A DNA stretch of 64,000 nucleotides from Spongiibacter thalassae (GTDB lineage: Bacteria; Pseudomonadota; Gammaproteobacteria; Pseudomonadales; Spongiibacteraceae). A program made the translations under genes and the position numbers. The notes beneath the pieces were generated by a model. That model worked only from the letters and a program-made list of their open reading frames with translations, did not search any database and was not told where the DNA came from. Numbering within the stretch: position 1 is the stretch's first letter; each line of letters begins with the position of its first letter. The stretch spans positions 620,001 through 684,000 of the forward strand of contig NZ_JAAWWK010000001.1 in the NCBI RefSeq assembly GCF_012272835.1. The letters run 5' to 3'. Positions 10,294-18,579 of this stretch are shown here, in pieces.

Positions 10294-10415
10294 GGGCCGC
10301 GGTATATTTACAAAATTTGAGGCCCTAAAGGCCTTAAGCTCGTGTTATTCTTGAATTCAGACGTGCCGCTCAGGCATGGCGAAGGAAGACCAAAGTGATA
10401 ATTAGGGGGAGTATT

Positions 10416-11540
10416 ATGCGTAAGTTCCTACTGGGCGCGACGGCTACAGCAGTAGCCATGGCTTCGGCGGTAGCGTCAGCGGAAGAAAACAAGTGGTATC
10501 TGAACGCCGGTCTCGGCTACCAGTTCATGAGCGAGGAGAGCGATCTTGACGATGCTCCTGTGATTGTACTGAGTATCGAGAACAAGCTGTCAGAAAACTG
10601 GGGTGTTGAAGGGATGCTGACCTATGGCACCGCTGACAGCAGCTCGGATAATCCTGACCGCGATGCGGAAGTGATTTTCGGCTCACTGAACATGCTGCGT
10701 TACTACGGTGAGCAGAACGGTTTGTCTCCCTATGCGGCGGTGGGTATCGGCCAGGGCGCACTGGAATTTGACGGCGGTCTCGATCAGGAAAGCTATTTCA
10801 CCCAGTTGAACGCAGGTGGCGGCTTCCGTTATAAACTGCAGGACAACCTGAGCCTGCGTACTGACGCACGTTACTTCTACGCTACTGATACTGATGCCAA
10901 CGACGTTATCCTGTCGGTGGGTGTAAGCTTCGCGATGGGTCAGAAGTCTTCCTCCAGCATGATGCCAGCTCCCGCTCCCGCTTTGGGGCCCGCTGATGGC
11001 GATGCCGACGGTGTTGCGGATACGGTTGACCAGTGCCCCGGCACTCCAGCGGGTATCGCAGTTGATGCCAAAGGCTGTGCGCTGGACAAGGACGGTGACG
11101 GCGTTCCCAACTACCGTGACAAGTGCCCGAACACGCCTGCTGGCCGTCAGGTCGATAAATTCGGCTGTAAGTTCGTGCTGAAGCAGACTGAAAGTATCAA
11201 ACTGCAAGTGAACTTCCCAAGCGGTTCTGCGGTAATTCCTGCGACTCAGCGTGCAGAAGTGGCCAAGGTTGCTGAGTTCATGAAGAAGTTCTCTGGTGTG
11301 CGCACTGTGATCGAAGGTCACTCTGACAGCACTGGTGCAGCGTCCTTCAACAAGCAGCTGTCGCAAAAACGTGCTGATGCCGTACGCCTGATGCTGATTA
11401 ACGAGTTCGGCATTGCTGCCAACCGTTTGAGCGCTATCGGTTACGGCGAAGAGCGTCCGATCGCTGACAACAACACTGCTGCGGGCCGTCTGGCTAACCG
11501 TCGCGTTGTTGCAGTAATGGAAGCTGAAGTCGCTAACTAA
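10416..11540 (+). CDS. OmpA family outer-membrane protein
   Basis: Outer-membrane barrel tied to peptidoglycan. The start ATG at 10416 has AGGGGGA five bases upstream, a very strong ribosome site. A signal peptide (MRKFLLGATATAVAMASAVASA) precedes an eight-strand barrel of about 160 residues, a Pro-Ala hinge (PAPAPA), two thrombospondin type 3-like calcium repeats (DADGVADTVDQCPGTPAG and DKDGDGVPNYRDKCPNTPAG), and a C-terminal OmpA domain with VIEGHSDSTGAASFNKQLSQ and NRRVVAVME. 374 residues. The layout resembles Pseudomonas OprF. Strong start and double terminator suggest high expression. Confidence 0.93.
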   Translation: MRKFLLGATATAVAMASAVASAEENKWYLNAGLGYQFMSEESDLDDAPVIVLSIENKLSENWGVEGMLTYGTADSSSDNPDRDAEVIFGSLNMLRYYGEQNGLSPYAAVGIGQGALEFDGGLDQESYFTQLNAGGGFRYKLQDNLSLRTDARYFYATDTDANDVILSVGVSFAMGQKSSSSMMPAPAPALGPADGDADGVADTVDQCPGTPAGIAVDAKGCALDKDGDGVPNYRDKCPNTPAGRQVDKFGCKFVLKQTESIKLQVNFPSGSAVIPATQRAEVAKVAEFMKKFSGVRTVIEGHSDSTGAASFNKQLSQKRADAVRLMLINEFGIAANRLSAIGYGEERPIADNNTAAGRLANRRVVAVMEAEVAN

Positions 11541-11552
11541 ACTCGAGTGGAA

Positions 11553-11577
11553 AGAGGTCTGTAAGGGCCTCTTTTTA
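11553..11577 (+). terminator. Intrinsic terminator of the OmpA-type gene
   Basis: AGAGGTC (11553-11559) pairs with GGCCTCT (11566-11572), one G-U pair, 6-base loop, followed by a T-rich tail. It lies 13 bases past the stop codon. Confidence 0.85.
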
Positions 11578-11585
11578 TTTGATCG

Positions 11586-11610
11586 AAACCCCGGTTATCC
11601 GGGGTTTTTT
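11586..11610. terminator. Second terminator hairpin, probably bidirectional
   Basis: AAACCCCGG / CCGGGGTTT is a perfect 9-bp stem with a TTAT loop and six T's after it on the + strand. It backs up the first terminator and may also stop transcription from the leftward epoxide hydrolase gene that ends at 11650. Confidence 0.8.
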
Positions 11611-11649
11611 GTGCCTGTAGCGTTTATCTCTTTGGGGTTGGCAGAGTGC

Positions 11650-12789
11650 TTAGCGAAGACTGGCAAAACACTGGCGCAACTCGTCGACAAAAATTTCCGG
11701 CTGCTCAAAGGCCGCGAAATGGCCGCCTTTGGCGGGCTCTCCCCAGTGGATGATATTGTGGTATTTACGTTCCGCCCAAGCCCTTGCCGGGCGAAATATT
11801 TCCCGGGGGAACACTGATATCCCCGTAGGCAATGAAATCTCTACACCGCTCATATCGCTAAAGCTTTCCCAGTACAATCTCGCCGACGACGCTCCGCTAT
11901 TGGTCAGCCAGTAAAGGCTGATATTGTCCAGCATGGCGGTGACCGAGAGTGCGTCTTCCGGGGCGCCGTTATTGTCAGTCCAGCTGTGAAATTTCTCGTA
12001 GATCCAGGCAGCCTGGGCGACGGGGGAATCGGCCAGACCGTAGGCCAGCGTCTGCGGACGGGATTTTTGTTGCATGGCATAGGCAGAGTCGTGGTCGAAG
12101 TAGTATTGAACATCGGCGAGCGCCTTCTTGTCCCTGTCGCTGAGATTGGCGTGATCCTCTTCGGTGGGCATGGCCAGTGCCATATTCAAGTGTATGCCCA
12201 TGCACTGTGGGGGCTGGATTTCGCCAATTTTGCTGGTAACACCTGAACCCCAGTCCCCCCCTTGGGCAACGTAGCGGTCGTAACCCAGGCGATCCATCAG
12301 TGTGATCCATGCCTGGGCAATGCGTTCCAGCCCCCAGCCGGTTTTTGCCGGTTTGCCGGAAAAGCCGTAGCCGGGCAGGGAGGGTATTACCAGGTGAAAG
12401 GCGTCACTCTCGCTGCCACCGTGGGCAGTGGGGTTGACGAGGGGGTCGATAACATTGAGAAATTCGGCGAAGGACCCCGGCCAGCCGTGGGTGAGAATCA
12501 TTGGCATTGCCTCGGCGTGGGTCGAGCGAATGTGCAGAAAATGAATGTCCAGGCCGTCTATTTCTGTCAAAAATTGTGGATAGCGATTGAGACGTGTTTC
12601 AAACTCGCGCCAGTCGTAGTGGTGCAGCCAATGGTTGCACAGTGCTTTGATGCTGGCGAGTGGCACGCCCTGTGACCAGTCGTCAACGGTCTCGGCTTCC
12701 GGCCATCGAGTTTGGGTCAGACGTTGTTCAAGATCTTGCAATGCCTGGTCTTCAATGGCGATAGTAAACGGGCGTAGAGATTGTGGCAT
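11650..12789 (-). CDS. Epoxide hydrolase (EHN-domain, microsomal type)
   Basis: Alpha/beta-hydrolase that opens epoxides to diols. The start ATG at 12789 has AGGGA seven bases upstream; the frame stays open to 13230, but that extension lies across the next gene. The 379-residue chain has the EHN N-terminal domain (FTIAIEDQALQDLEQRL), oxyanion motif HGWPGS at 101-106, PSLPGYGFSG near 137, the nucleophile Asp in GGDWGS at about D179, and the catalytic His in GGHFAAFEQP near the end. Substrate unknown; no co-transcribed partner. Confidence 0.88.
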   Translation of the reverse strand: MPQSLRPFTIAIEDQALQDLEQRLTQTRWPEAETVDDWSQGVPLASIKALCNHWLHHYDWREFETRLNRYPQFLTEIDGLDIHFLHIRSTHAEAMPMILTHGWPGSFAEFLNVIDPLVNPTAHGGSESDAFHLVIPSLPGYGFSGKPAKTGWGLERIAQAWITLMDRLGYDRYVAQGGDWGSGVTSKIGEIQPPQCMGIHLNMALAMPTEEDHANLSDRDKKALADVQYYFDHDSAYAMQQKSRPQTLAYGLADSPVAQAAWIYEKFHSWTDNNGAPEDALSVTAMLDNISLYWLTNSGASSARLYWESFSDMSGVEISLPTGISVFPREIFRPARAWAERKYHNIIHWGEPAKGGHFAAFEQPEIFVDELRQCFASLR

Positions 12790-12907
12790 GATAGTTCCCT
12801 GTTTATTGTTGGTGGTCTCATTATATTGGGCGGGCCCTGTGGTTGCAGCGATAGTTTGCAATAGTACGGTGTTTGGCCTGCGCAGATGAAAGGGCAGCAC
12901 GAAAAAG

Positions 12908-13531
12908 ATGTGCGGACGATTTGAACAGCATTTGGCGGCAATGCAGGAGTGGCGCGGCCTGTTAACCTCCTGGCCGGAACAGTTGCCCATCCGCTTTTCG
13001 GTAAAGCCCAGCGAGGCGGCGCTGACACTGTCGGCCGACGGCTGGCGCGACCGGCGCTGGTCGTTGCTTCCACGCTGGTCGCGCCAGCCCAAGGTGAAAT
13101 TCAGCACGTTTAATGCCCGGGTCGAGGGAGTGGCCGATAAACCTGCGTTTCGGGATGCATGGCGCAGTGGCCAGCGCTGCCTTGTGCCGGTGTCGGCGTA
13201 TTTTGAATGGACGCAGGGAACGGCTGGCAAGCAGTGCTACCGGGTTTCAAGTGCCCAGCCGATGCTGCTGGCCGGCTTGTGGGAGGTATGGTCGCGGGGC
13301 GACCAGCGTGTGGACAGCTTTACCATTTTGACGACGCCTGCGCCGGCATCAATGGCCTGGCTGCATCCGCGTGCTCCTTTGTTACTCGCTCCTGGCGATG
13401 TCGACATCTGGTTGCGGGGGGCGGTGGCGCAGGCGGCGGCGATCCTGGGCGGTGAGGCTCCGTACTCCTTGAACGCAGAGCCGCTTGCCGGTCCTGATCA
13501 GTGCGAACGGCAGGGCTCTCTATTTCCGTAG
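12908..13531 (+). CDS. SRAP-domain (YedK/HMCES) abasic-site protein
   Basis: SOS-response-associated peptidase fold that covalently caps abasic sites in single-stranded DNA. The protein starts with MCGRF, and Cys2 becomes the N-terminal nucleophile after Met removal. The other active-site residues are visible: N69 in FNARVE, E100 in YFEW, and H153 in LHPRAP. 207 residues, typical length. It diverges from the epoxide hydrolase across 118 bases. Confidence 0.92.
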   Translation: MCGRFEQHLAAMQEWRGLLTSWPEQLPIRFSVKPSEAALTLSADGWRDRRWSLLPRWSRQPKVKFSTFNARVEGVADKPAFRDAWRSGQRCLVPVSAYFEWTQGTAGKQCYRVSSAQPMLLAGLWEVWSRGDQRVDSFTILTTPAPASMAWLHPRAPLLLAPGDVDIWLRGAVAQAAAILGGEAPYSLNAEPLAGPDQCERQGSLFP

Positions 13532-13670
13532 CGTTTGTGCCAAATTCAGCGAGCCAACCCGTTAGCGCGCGGCTGAAATGCGGTCATCTTTCGAGTATTT
13601 TCCGCTTCTGAGTCACAGCGACACCGGCAGGTGTTTGCCATGATCGGTGCCTGCAAGGAGGCTTGGCTGG

Positions 13671-14117
13671 CTAGCCCGCAATTTGCTGGCTGATAAATCT
13701 CTCGCGTAGTTCTCCGGTGATCGGCGCTGACTTGCCGTCGATCTGGTAGACCATGGTGGTCTCTGCGACGCCGATACACCGGTCTTTCTGGAAGAGGGCC
13801 TGAACCATGGAAAAGGAGCTGTTACCAATGTGGCCAATCGCGCTGCCGACGGTGACTGGCTCCGGGAAGCTGCCTTCAGCCAGGTAGCGTAGTGTGATTT
13901 CGGCCAGGATCGTGCGGTCGGGCGCCTGGGCGCTGAAATGATCTGGGCGCTGAAACAGGTAGATCAACATATGCGCCCGGGCATTTTCATAGTAGGTGCC
14001 GATGGCGCCGTTATTCAGATGCGCATTGGTATCCATGTCGGAGTAGCGGGGCTCTGTGGTGATGACTCGGGGATAGTTGTCCAGAATCAGGTGTTTGGGA
14101 TCAATGGGAGTAGGCAC
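13671..14117 (-). CDS. Acyl-CoA thioesterase, 4HBT hotdog family
   Basis: A single hotdog domain of 148 residues. EPRYSDMDTNAHLNNGAIG near residues 21-39 is the 4HBT/YbgC-FadM active-site stretch, with the Asp and the His-Leu-Asn pair. EITLRYLAEGSFPEPVTVGS follows as the central strand pair. It probably hydrolyses acyl-CoA in the cytoplasm; chain-length preference cannot be read. It is the last of three leftward genes with the haemoglobin and a second thioesterase. Confidence 0.82.
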   Translation of the reverse strand: MPTPIDPKHLILDNYPRVITTEPRYSDMDTNAHLNNGAIGTYYENARAHMLIYLFQRPDHFSAQAPDRTILAEITLRYLAEGSFPEPVTVGSAIGHIGNSSFSMVQALFQKDRCIGVAETTMVYQIDGKSAPITGELRERFISQQIAG

Positions 14118-14135
14118 GTTGTGGGCGTCCTTGAA

Positions 14136-14558
14136 TCAGTTGTTGTGAGCCAATGCGCACCGCTGATGAATGCGGTCAGCGGGGATTGTGAGCTGAGCGA
14201 GTAGGTAGTTGGCGAACTCGCTGGGATAATTTTGTGCAGCGATCGCATAGCGCATACAGAGCAGCCAGGCATCGCGTTCCGCATTGCCTATGGCCAGGTG
14301 ACTGTGGGCGCCAGGGATGTTAATGCTGCCAAAGTGCTCGGCGTACAGTCTGGGGCCGCCGAGCCAGCCGCTCAGGAAATAGCTGAGACGCTGTTTGGCT
14401 TCGTCCAGATTGCTGTCGTGCATCGCCCTGATCGTTGCGGCAGCTTCCAGGTTATCCATTTGAGTATAGAATGCGTCTACCAGACGCTGAATGCCGTCCA
14501 GTCCGCCGGCGGCGCGATAGGAGGCGTCGCCTTCACCAAAGCGCGGTGGTGTTGCCAT
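14136..14558 (-). CDS. Group II truncated haemoglobin
   Basis: Small haem protein for O2/NO chemistry. From ATG 14558 it has 140 residues (an ATG at 14576 is also possible). The globin signs are the Tyr B10 region VDAFYTQMD, the YFLSGWLGGPRLY segment, the proximal His in GAHSHLAIG and the group II Trp in ERDAWLLCM. It starts two bases after the stop of the second thioesterase, so the two are translated together. A globin between two thioesterases is an odd pairing without clear meaning. Confidence 0.85.
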   Translation of the reverse strand: MATPPRFGEGDASYRAAGGLDGIQRLVDAFYTQMDNLEAAATIRAMHDSNLDEAKQRLSYFLSGWLGGPRLYAEHFGSINIPGAHSHLAIGNAERDAWLLCMRYAIAAQNYPSEFANYLLAQLTIPADRIHQRCALAHNN

Positions 14559-14560
14559 GG

Positions 14561-15040
14561 TCACGCTTGCATCCATGCGTTGTCCACTTTGGCTGCGGTC
14601 ACTTCCGCTTCGATGCACAGTTTATTATTCGCCATCAGTTGGCACTGCACCAGGGTTCGTTTGGGGCTGGAGTCCACAACGCGCGCCTCAAGCACGATTG
14701 GCGCGGAAATGGGTACCGGGCGTTTATATTTCAGGGTCATCTCTCCGGTGGCATACCATAGCGGCTCGCCGTCACCGGGTGCATAGCCTGCGCTGGCGTA
14801 GGCGTCGGCAATGGCGGTACACACGCTGTGACAGTCGATGACCGACGCACTGATACCGCCGTTGAGAAACCGCGGCGAGCCGGAGCACTGATATGCTGCA
14901 GGGTGATAGGTACAGGTTGCGGAGCGGGTGGCGGGCAGCCAAAAGCTTTTTATTCGCAAGCCCTGATGATTGCCCGCGCCACAGCCGAAGCAATGGTTGC
15001 CGGTGAGTTGGTCCTGTATGGCGTTGTCGGGGGAAATCAT
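14561..15040 (-). CDS. PaaI-family hotdog thioesterase
   Basis: 159 residues. The N-terminal HCFGCGAGNHQGLRIKSFW stretch is typical of one PaaI-like thioesterase subfamily. LNGGISASVIDCHSVCTA is the active-site helix (Gly-Gly and Asp), and EMTLKYKRPVPISAPIVLEA the central strands. Likely hydrolyses aryl- or acyl-CoA; substrate unknown. It is the first gene of the leftward thioesterase-haemoglobin-thioesterase set. Confidence 0.83.
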   Translation of the reverse strand: MISPDNAIQDQLTGNHCFGCGAGNHQGLRIKSFWLPATRSATCTYHPAAYQCSGSPRFLNGGISASVIDCHSVCTAIADAYASAGYAPGDGEPLWYATGEMTLKYKRPVPISAPIVLEARVVDSSPKRTLVQCQLMANNKLCIEAEVTAAKVDNAWMQA

Positions 15041-15072
15041 GACATCTCCGATGGCGTAACGCTGGGCTGACG

Positions 15073-15516
15073 CTAGTTAATAGTGGTGTAAACCTGATGG
15101 TTGCCGTCGTGCATCAATACGATAACGTCGTACCTGTCGCGGCGTGGCCCCATCTCCATGCCGGGACTTCCTATGGGCATTCCCGGCACCGCGAGGCCAT
15201 ACGCACCTTCGGGCGGATTGTCGAGGAAGCGACGTACAACGGCGGAGGGAATATGTCCTTCAAAAACGAAGTTTCCCTGAACACCGGTATGGCAGGATTG
15301 CAGGTTTGCGGGTACCTTCAGCTCGGCTTTTAACGTCGGCATATCGTCACGATTTTCGCCGCTGGCGGAAAAGCCGTCGTCGCGCAGGTGATCGATCCAT
15401 TTGCTGCAGCATCCGCACTGGGGGTTTTTATAGACCGTAAAAGGGTCTGCGTTCTGTGCCAGAAGCGGTAGTGAGAAGCTGCCCAGTAGCAGAAGGGAGA
15501 ACAGCTGTGACTTCAT
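15073..15516 (-). CDS. DUF411 exported metal-binding protein
   Basis: 147 residues with a signal peptide (MKSQLFSLLLLGSFSLPLLA). The family signs are all there: VYKNPQCGCCSKWIDHLR with the CGCC pair, SCHTG, FEGHIPS and GLAVPGMPIGSPGMEMG. Many relatives sit in copper-resistance loci, so a periplasmic copper or thiol role is likely, but no copper pump is next to it here. Confidence 0.87.
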   Translation of the reverse strand: MKSQLFSLLLLGSFSLPLLAQNADPFTVYKNPQCGCCSKWIDHLRDDGFSASGENRDDMPTLKAELKVPANLQSCHTGVQGNFVFEGHIPSAVVRRFLDNPPEGAYGLAVPGMPIGSPGMEMGPRRDRYDVIVLMHDGNHQVYTTIN

Positions 15517-15625
15517 TTGGATTCTCTCGCGAAAAGGTTTGACGGGAGTTGTAGTGTTAAGTGTACCATCAATAACTCGGCGCTATGCCACCTTATGGAG
15601 CACACCAGCTTTCGGAGCACGGTAT

Positions 15626-16786
15626 ATGAGAAAATTGTTTGTGTTTTCGCTGTTGTTGGTGATTGCTGCCTGTAGCGATAGCTCAGCCATTATCAGAGAT
15701 TGCGAAAGCGTCGGTGATCGCACGCCGATCTGTGGTTGGCAGCAGCCGGAAGACATGGCGCTGCTACCCGATGGTATTAGTCTGATCGTCAGCGAAATGG
15801 CCAATAATCATGCTGTGCTGGCGGGCAGCCTGTCCCTGCTCGACAGTCGTGACGACAGTCGCTATGCCATGCTTTGGACAATTGATCCGCTGATGGTTAG
15901 TCGCGAGGGGCGGGCCCAGACTGAAGTGTGGGGCGCGATAGACTGTGATGTACCTCCGATTGATGCGTTTTCTCCCCACGGCGTCCACCTGTCCCAGCGG
16001 GGTGACGGTCGCCTGCAGTTGCTGGTGGTCAATCACGGCGGCCGTGAGTCGGTCGAATTTTTCGAGGTATTGTCCGATGGCGAACGATATTCGCTGTCGT
16101 GGCGAGGGTGCACGCTGGCGCCTGACGGAGCCTACTTTAATGACGTGGTGGCATTACCTGAGGGCGGCTTTATCGTCACACATATGTACGATAGAAATGC
16201 CGGGTCTGACCTGAGCAAGCCGGGGCTTGCCGAGGTGAAAATGCTGCTGGGCTTGAACCCTGGCGGAATATGGCGCTGGAATAAGTCAGGTTTTCAGCGA
16301 ATGGCGTTTTCCGGCAATTTCCCTAATGGCATAGAGCTATCCGCAGATGGCCGCTTTTTGTTCGTCAATCTCTGGCGGGATGGGCTGGTGCAAAAGTGGG
16401 ACCTGGAACAGAGTGAACTTGTCGCCGAGGTGAGCGTAGACTTTCCCGATAACCTGCAGTGGGATGGGGAGGGTAAGTTGTTGGTGGCCAGCCAGCAGCT
16501 GCGTCTTAGCGATATTATCAGCTGTTCGCGGCTGACACATGGCGCGTGCACATCGCCCTTTCAAATACTGGAACTTGATCCCGAGACAATGTCGCTGCGG
16601 GTACTGATTGAGCAGAATGGCGCGCCAATGGGCAATGGCACCGTTGCCCAGCGCCTGGGAGACCGAGTGTATATCGGCTCCTATGTCGGTGACCGCATAC
16701 TGCGAGTGCCTTACCCCAAGTCAGGTTTGCTGCGGACGGAGGCACCGGGGGTGCCGGTAACGGTGGCGCCACCGGAGGCGTTTTGA
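15626..16786 (+). CDS. SMP-30/gluconolaconase-like beta-propeller lipoprotein
   Basis: The start ATG at 15626 has GGAG eight bases upstream. A lipoprotein signal (MRKLFVFSLLLVIAAC, Cys16) puts it in the envelope. The rest of the 386 residues looks like a six-bladed SMP-30/LRE propeller: VSEMANNHAVLAGSLSLLD, then FSPHGVHLSQRGDGRLQLLV, FPNGIELSADGRFLFVNLW and GNGTVAQRLGDRVYIGSYVG. Its length and repeats resemble lactonase or arylesterase (PON-like) proteins, but the enzyme activity is unknown. It overlaps the next gene by four bases. Confidence 0.72.
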   Translation: MRKLFVFSLLLVIAACSDSSAIIRDCESVGDRTPICGWQQPEDMALLPDGISLIVSEMANNHAVLAGSLSLLDSRDDSRYAMLWTIDPLMVSREGRAQTEVWGAIDCDVPPIDAFSPHGVHLSQRGDGRLQLLVVNHGGRESVEFFEVLSDGERYSLSWRGCTLAPDGAYFNDVVALPEGGFIVTHMYDRNAGSDLSKPGLAEVKMLLGLNPGGIWRWNKSGFQRMAFSGNFPNGIELSADGRFLFVNLWRDGLVQKWDLEQSELVAEVSVDFPDNLQWDGEGKLLVASQQLRLSDIISCSRLTHGACTSPFQILELDPETMSLRVLIEQNGAPMGNGTVAQRLGDRVYIGSYVGDRILRVPYPKSGLLRTEAPGVPVTVAPPEAF

Positions 16787-17373
16787 GCAGAGCGTATTGC
16801 CCGGCCTGCGAGCGCCCCCAGCGAACCTGTCTGTGCGATGCGTTAGTAACACTGGCGCCGCCCTGCGAGCTGGTCGTGCTGCAGGATCCAACAGAGTCGC
16901 GTCATGCACTGTCGTCGGCGCCGCTGCTGCACCGCGCCATCGAAGGCAGTCGCCTGGTTGTCGACGAGGTATGTCAACCCGAGGTGCTCCTCGGCTCGCA
17001 GTGGCGCACCGACACCTTGCTGATCTATCCCGGCCCCACTGCTCTGGACGGGCCGAAGGCCCGGGCGAGGGGGTTTCGTCGTGTACTGCTTCTTGATGGT
17101 ACGTGGCGTAAAGTGCGGCGGTTAATCCATTGCAATCCCTGGTTGCTCGAGTTGCCCTGCCTGGCACTGGCGCCGGACGCCGGCAGTGAGTACCGAATAC
17201 GCAAGTCGCCACGCCGCGACGGTCTGTCGACCATTGAGGCCGCGGTCGCGGCGCTGAATCTGTTGTACCCCGATCAGGATTACTCACCGGTGCTCGGTGC
17301 TTTTCACAAAATGATCGATCTGCAAATTGCTGCGATGGGCGATGCGGTGTATCGCGAGAATTACCCAGCCTGA
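16783..17373 (+). CDS. DTW-domain tRNA-uridine aminocarboxypropyltransferase
   Basis: Adds the 3-amino-3-carboxypropyl group (acp3U) to tRNA using S-adenosylmethionine, by similarity to TapT. The start is TTG, overlapping the upstream stop (TTGA) with GGAGG four bases before it. Zinc-type cysteines C6, C9, C16 and C18 open the protein; the family motif DGTW is at 105-108 (LLLDGTWRKVRRL), and RKSPRRDGLSTIEA is the conserved C-terminal part. 196 residues, normal length. Confidence 0.88.
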   Translation: MSRAYCPACERPQRTCLCDALVTLAPPCELVVLQDPTESRHALSSAPLLHRAIEGSRLVVDEVCQPEVLLGSQWRTDTLLIYPGPTALDGPKARARGFRRVLLLDGTWRKVRRLIHCNPWLLELPCLALAPDAGSEYRIRKSPRRDGLSTIEAAVAALNLLYPDQDYSPVLGAFHKMIDLQIAAMGDAVYRENYPA

Positions 17374-18386
17374 ATCCGCCCGGGTGTTGATCGCCGCCGC
17401 TTGTAGGTGCCGGGCTGGACTCCTGTCCATTGTTTGAAGGCGCGGATAAAGGCGCTCGGTTCAGAGAAGCCCAGTTGGGCAGAGGTTTGCTCAACACTCA
17501 GCCCGTCTATGCTTAAAAAATGGATTGCCCGGTCCCGGCGCAGCTGATCCTTGATTTCCCGGTAGTCGTAGCCTTCGTTGTGCAGGTGCTGGCGCAATTG
17601 ATGTGCAGGAAGACCCAGGTTGCTGGCGATTTCAGCGAAGGTCACATTGCGGGGCAAGTGCTGTTCAATTTCCTGCCACACGCGTTCCCGCCAGGAATCC
17701 CGGGTGAAGGTTTGGGCGATGGTAGACAGGTTTACATGTTGCAGAAAGCGGCTGAGAGACAGCGCATTCTGCTCAACGGGACGGTGTTGAAAGCTGGCGG
17801 GAAAATGGAGCTGGCAACGGTCCTGCTCGTAGCGAATGTTGCGGCACAAAAACAGGAAGCGATATTCGCGGTGGTGGCGGGGCCGGGGGAAGTTGAAATC
17901 CACTCGGGTGAGCGGTATTTGCGATGAAATCAGCCAATTCGCCATGCGATAAATATAAAACAGGAATGACTCATAGAGATAGGGCTCGAATACCTGCCCT
18001 GCATCGGGGGTGAGGGAAAAGGTCGCTATTTCGCCACGATGGCGAAAGCGGCTTTGCACGCCCCAGGGAATCAAGCGATAAAAGCGGGCGAGTTCGAGCA
18101 GGGCGCCCTGCAAGTCCTGTTGTTGGCAGGCCAGCTTGCTCATGGTCTGCCAGCAGCCGAGGCGCTGGGGTTGGGCACCGTAGCCGAGTATTTCGTCTTC
18201 CATGGTTAGCATCAAATCCCGCAGCAGGTCGGCGAAATGATTGCCTGCGATGCGAGCCGACGGGCTATTTAGTAGCTCCGGTGAAATATGGTGGCGGCGC
18301 AAAAGTTGGTTGCGGGCCGGGCCGTCTTTGTAGTGTTTCAGTGCGGCGCTGAGGAAGTAGCTGGAGATACTCGGGTAGTTGCTCAT
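17361..18386 (-). CDS. AraC-family transcription regulator
   Basis: 341 residues: an N-terminal Arabinose_bd-like sensing domain (residues 20-200) and two helix-turn-helix units at the C-terminus (FAEIASNLGLPAHQLRQHL and SAQLGFSEPSAFIRAFKQWT). The end overlaps the converging DTW gene by 13 bases. It diverges from the SDR/acyl-CoA dehydrogenase pair, which it likely controls. The 10-base word AATGTCTATT occurs twice in the region between them. Confidence 0.88.
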   Translation of the reverse strand: MSNYPSISSYFLSAALKHYKDGPARNQLLRRHHISPELLNSPSARIAGNHFADLLRDLMLTMEDEILGYGAQPQRLGCWQTMSKLACQQQDLQGALLELARFYRLIPWGVQSRFRHRGEIATFSLTPDAGQVFEPYLYESFLFYIYRMANWLISSQIPLTRVDFNFPRPRHHREYRFLFLCRNIRYEQDRCQLHFPASFQHRPVEQNALSLSRFLQHVNLSTIAQTFTRDSWRERVWQEIEQHLPRNVTFAEIASNLGLPAHQLRQHLHNEGYDYREIKDQLRRDRAIHFLSIDGLSVEQTSAQLGFSEPSAFIRAFKQWTGVQPGTYKRRRSTPGRIQAG

Positions 18387-18401
18387 AGGGAGGTTTTACA
18401 A

Positions 18402-18530
18402 AATGTCTATTTCGTTTTGCAGAATATCATTGTTCGCGCGGTAAAGGTCAGTAAAATTGCGGGTTTGTCCACGGTGCAGCGGTGGTCTTCGCCTGTTGAA
18501 AGGTCGAGTGTTATTAACACAATGTCTATT
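18402..18530. promoter_or_regulatory. Repeated AATGTCTATT boxes in the AraC/SDR promoter region
   Basis: AATGTCTATT occurs at 18402-18411 and again, same orientation, at 18521-18530, within longer similar stretches (ACAAAATGTCTATTTCG and ACACAATGTCTATTCG). One copy is next to the AraC start, the other 50 bases before the SDR start. Paired direct repeats are usual for AraC-type regulators. No other gene fits in this 193-base gap. Confidence 0.45.
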
Positions 18531-18579
18531 CGCAGGCTTTTTGGCCGCCACCCCCTAACCTTGCCTGATAGGAAATACT

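Noticed and set aside
11650-13230. A 526-residue reading of the epoxide hydrolase starting at 13230
   Set aside because: The first 147 residues run antisense to the SRAP gene and have no family match; ATG 12789 has a ribosome site and the proper EHN start.
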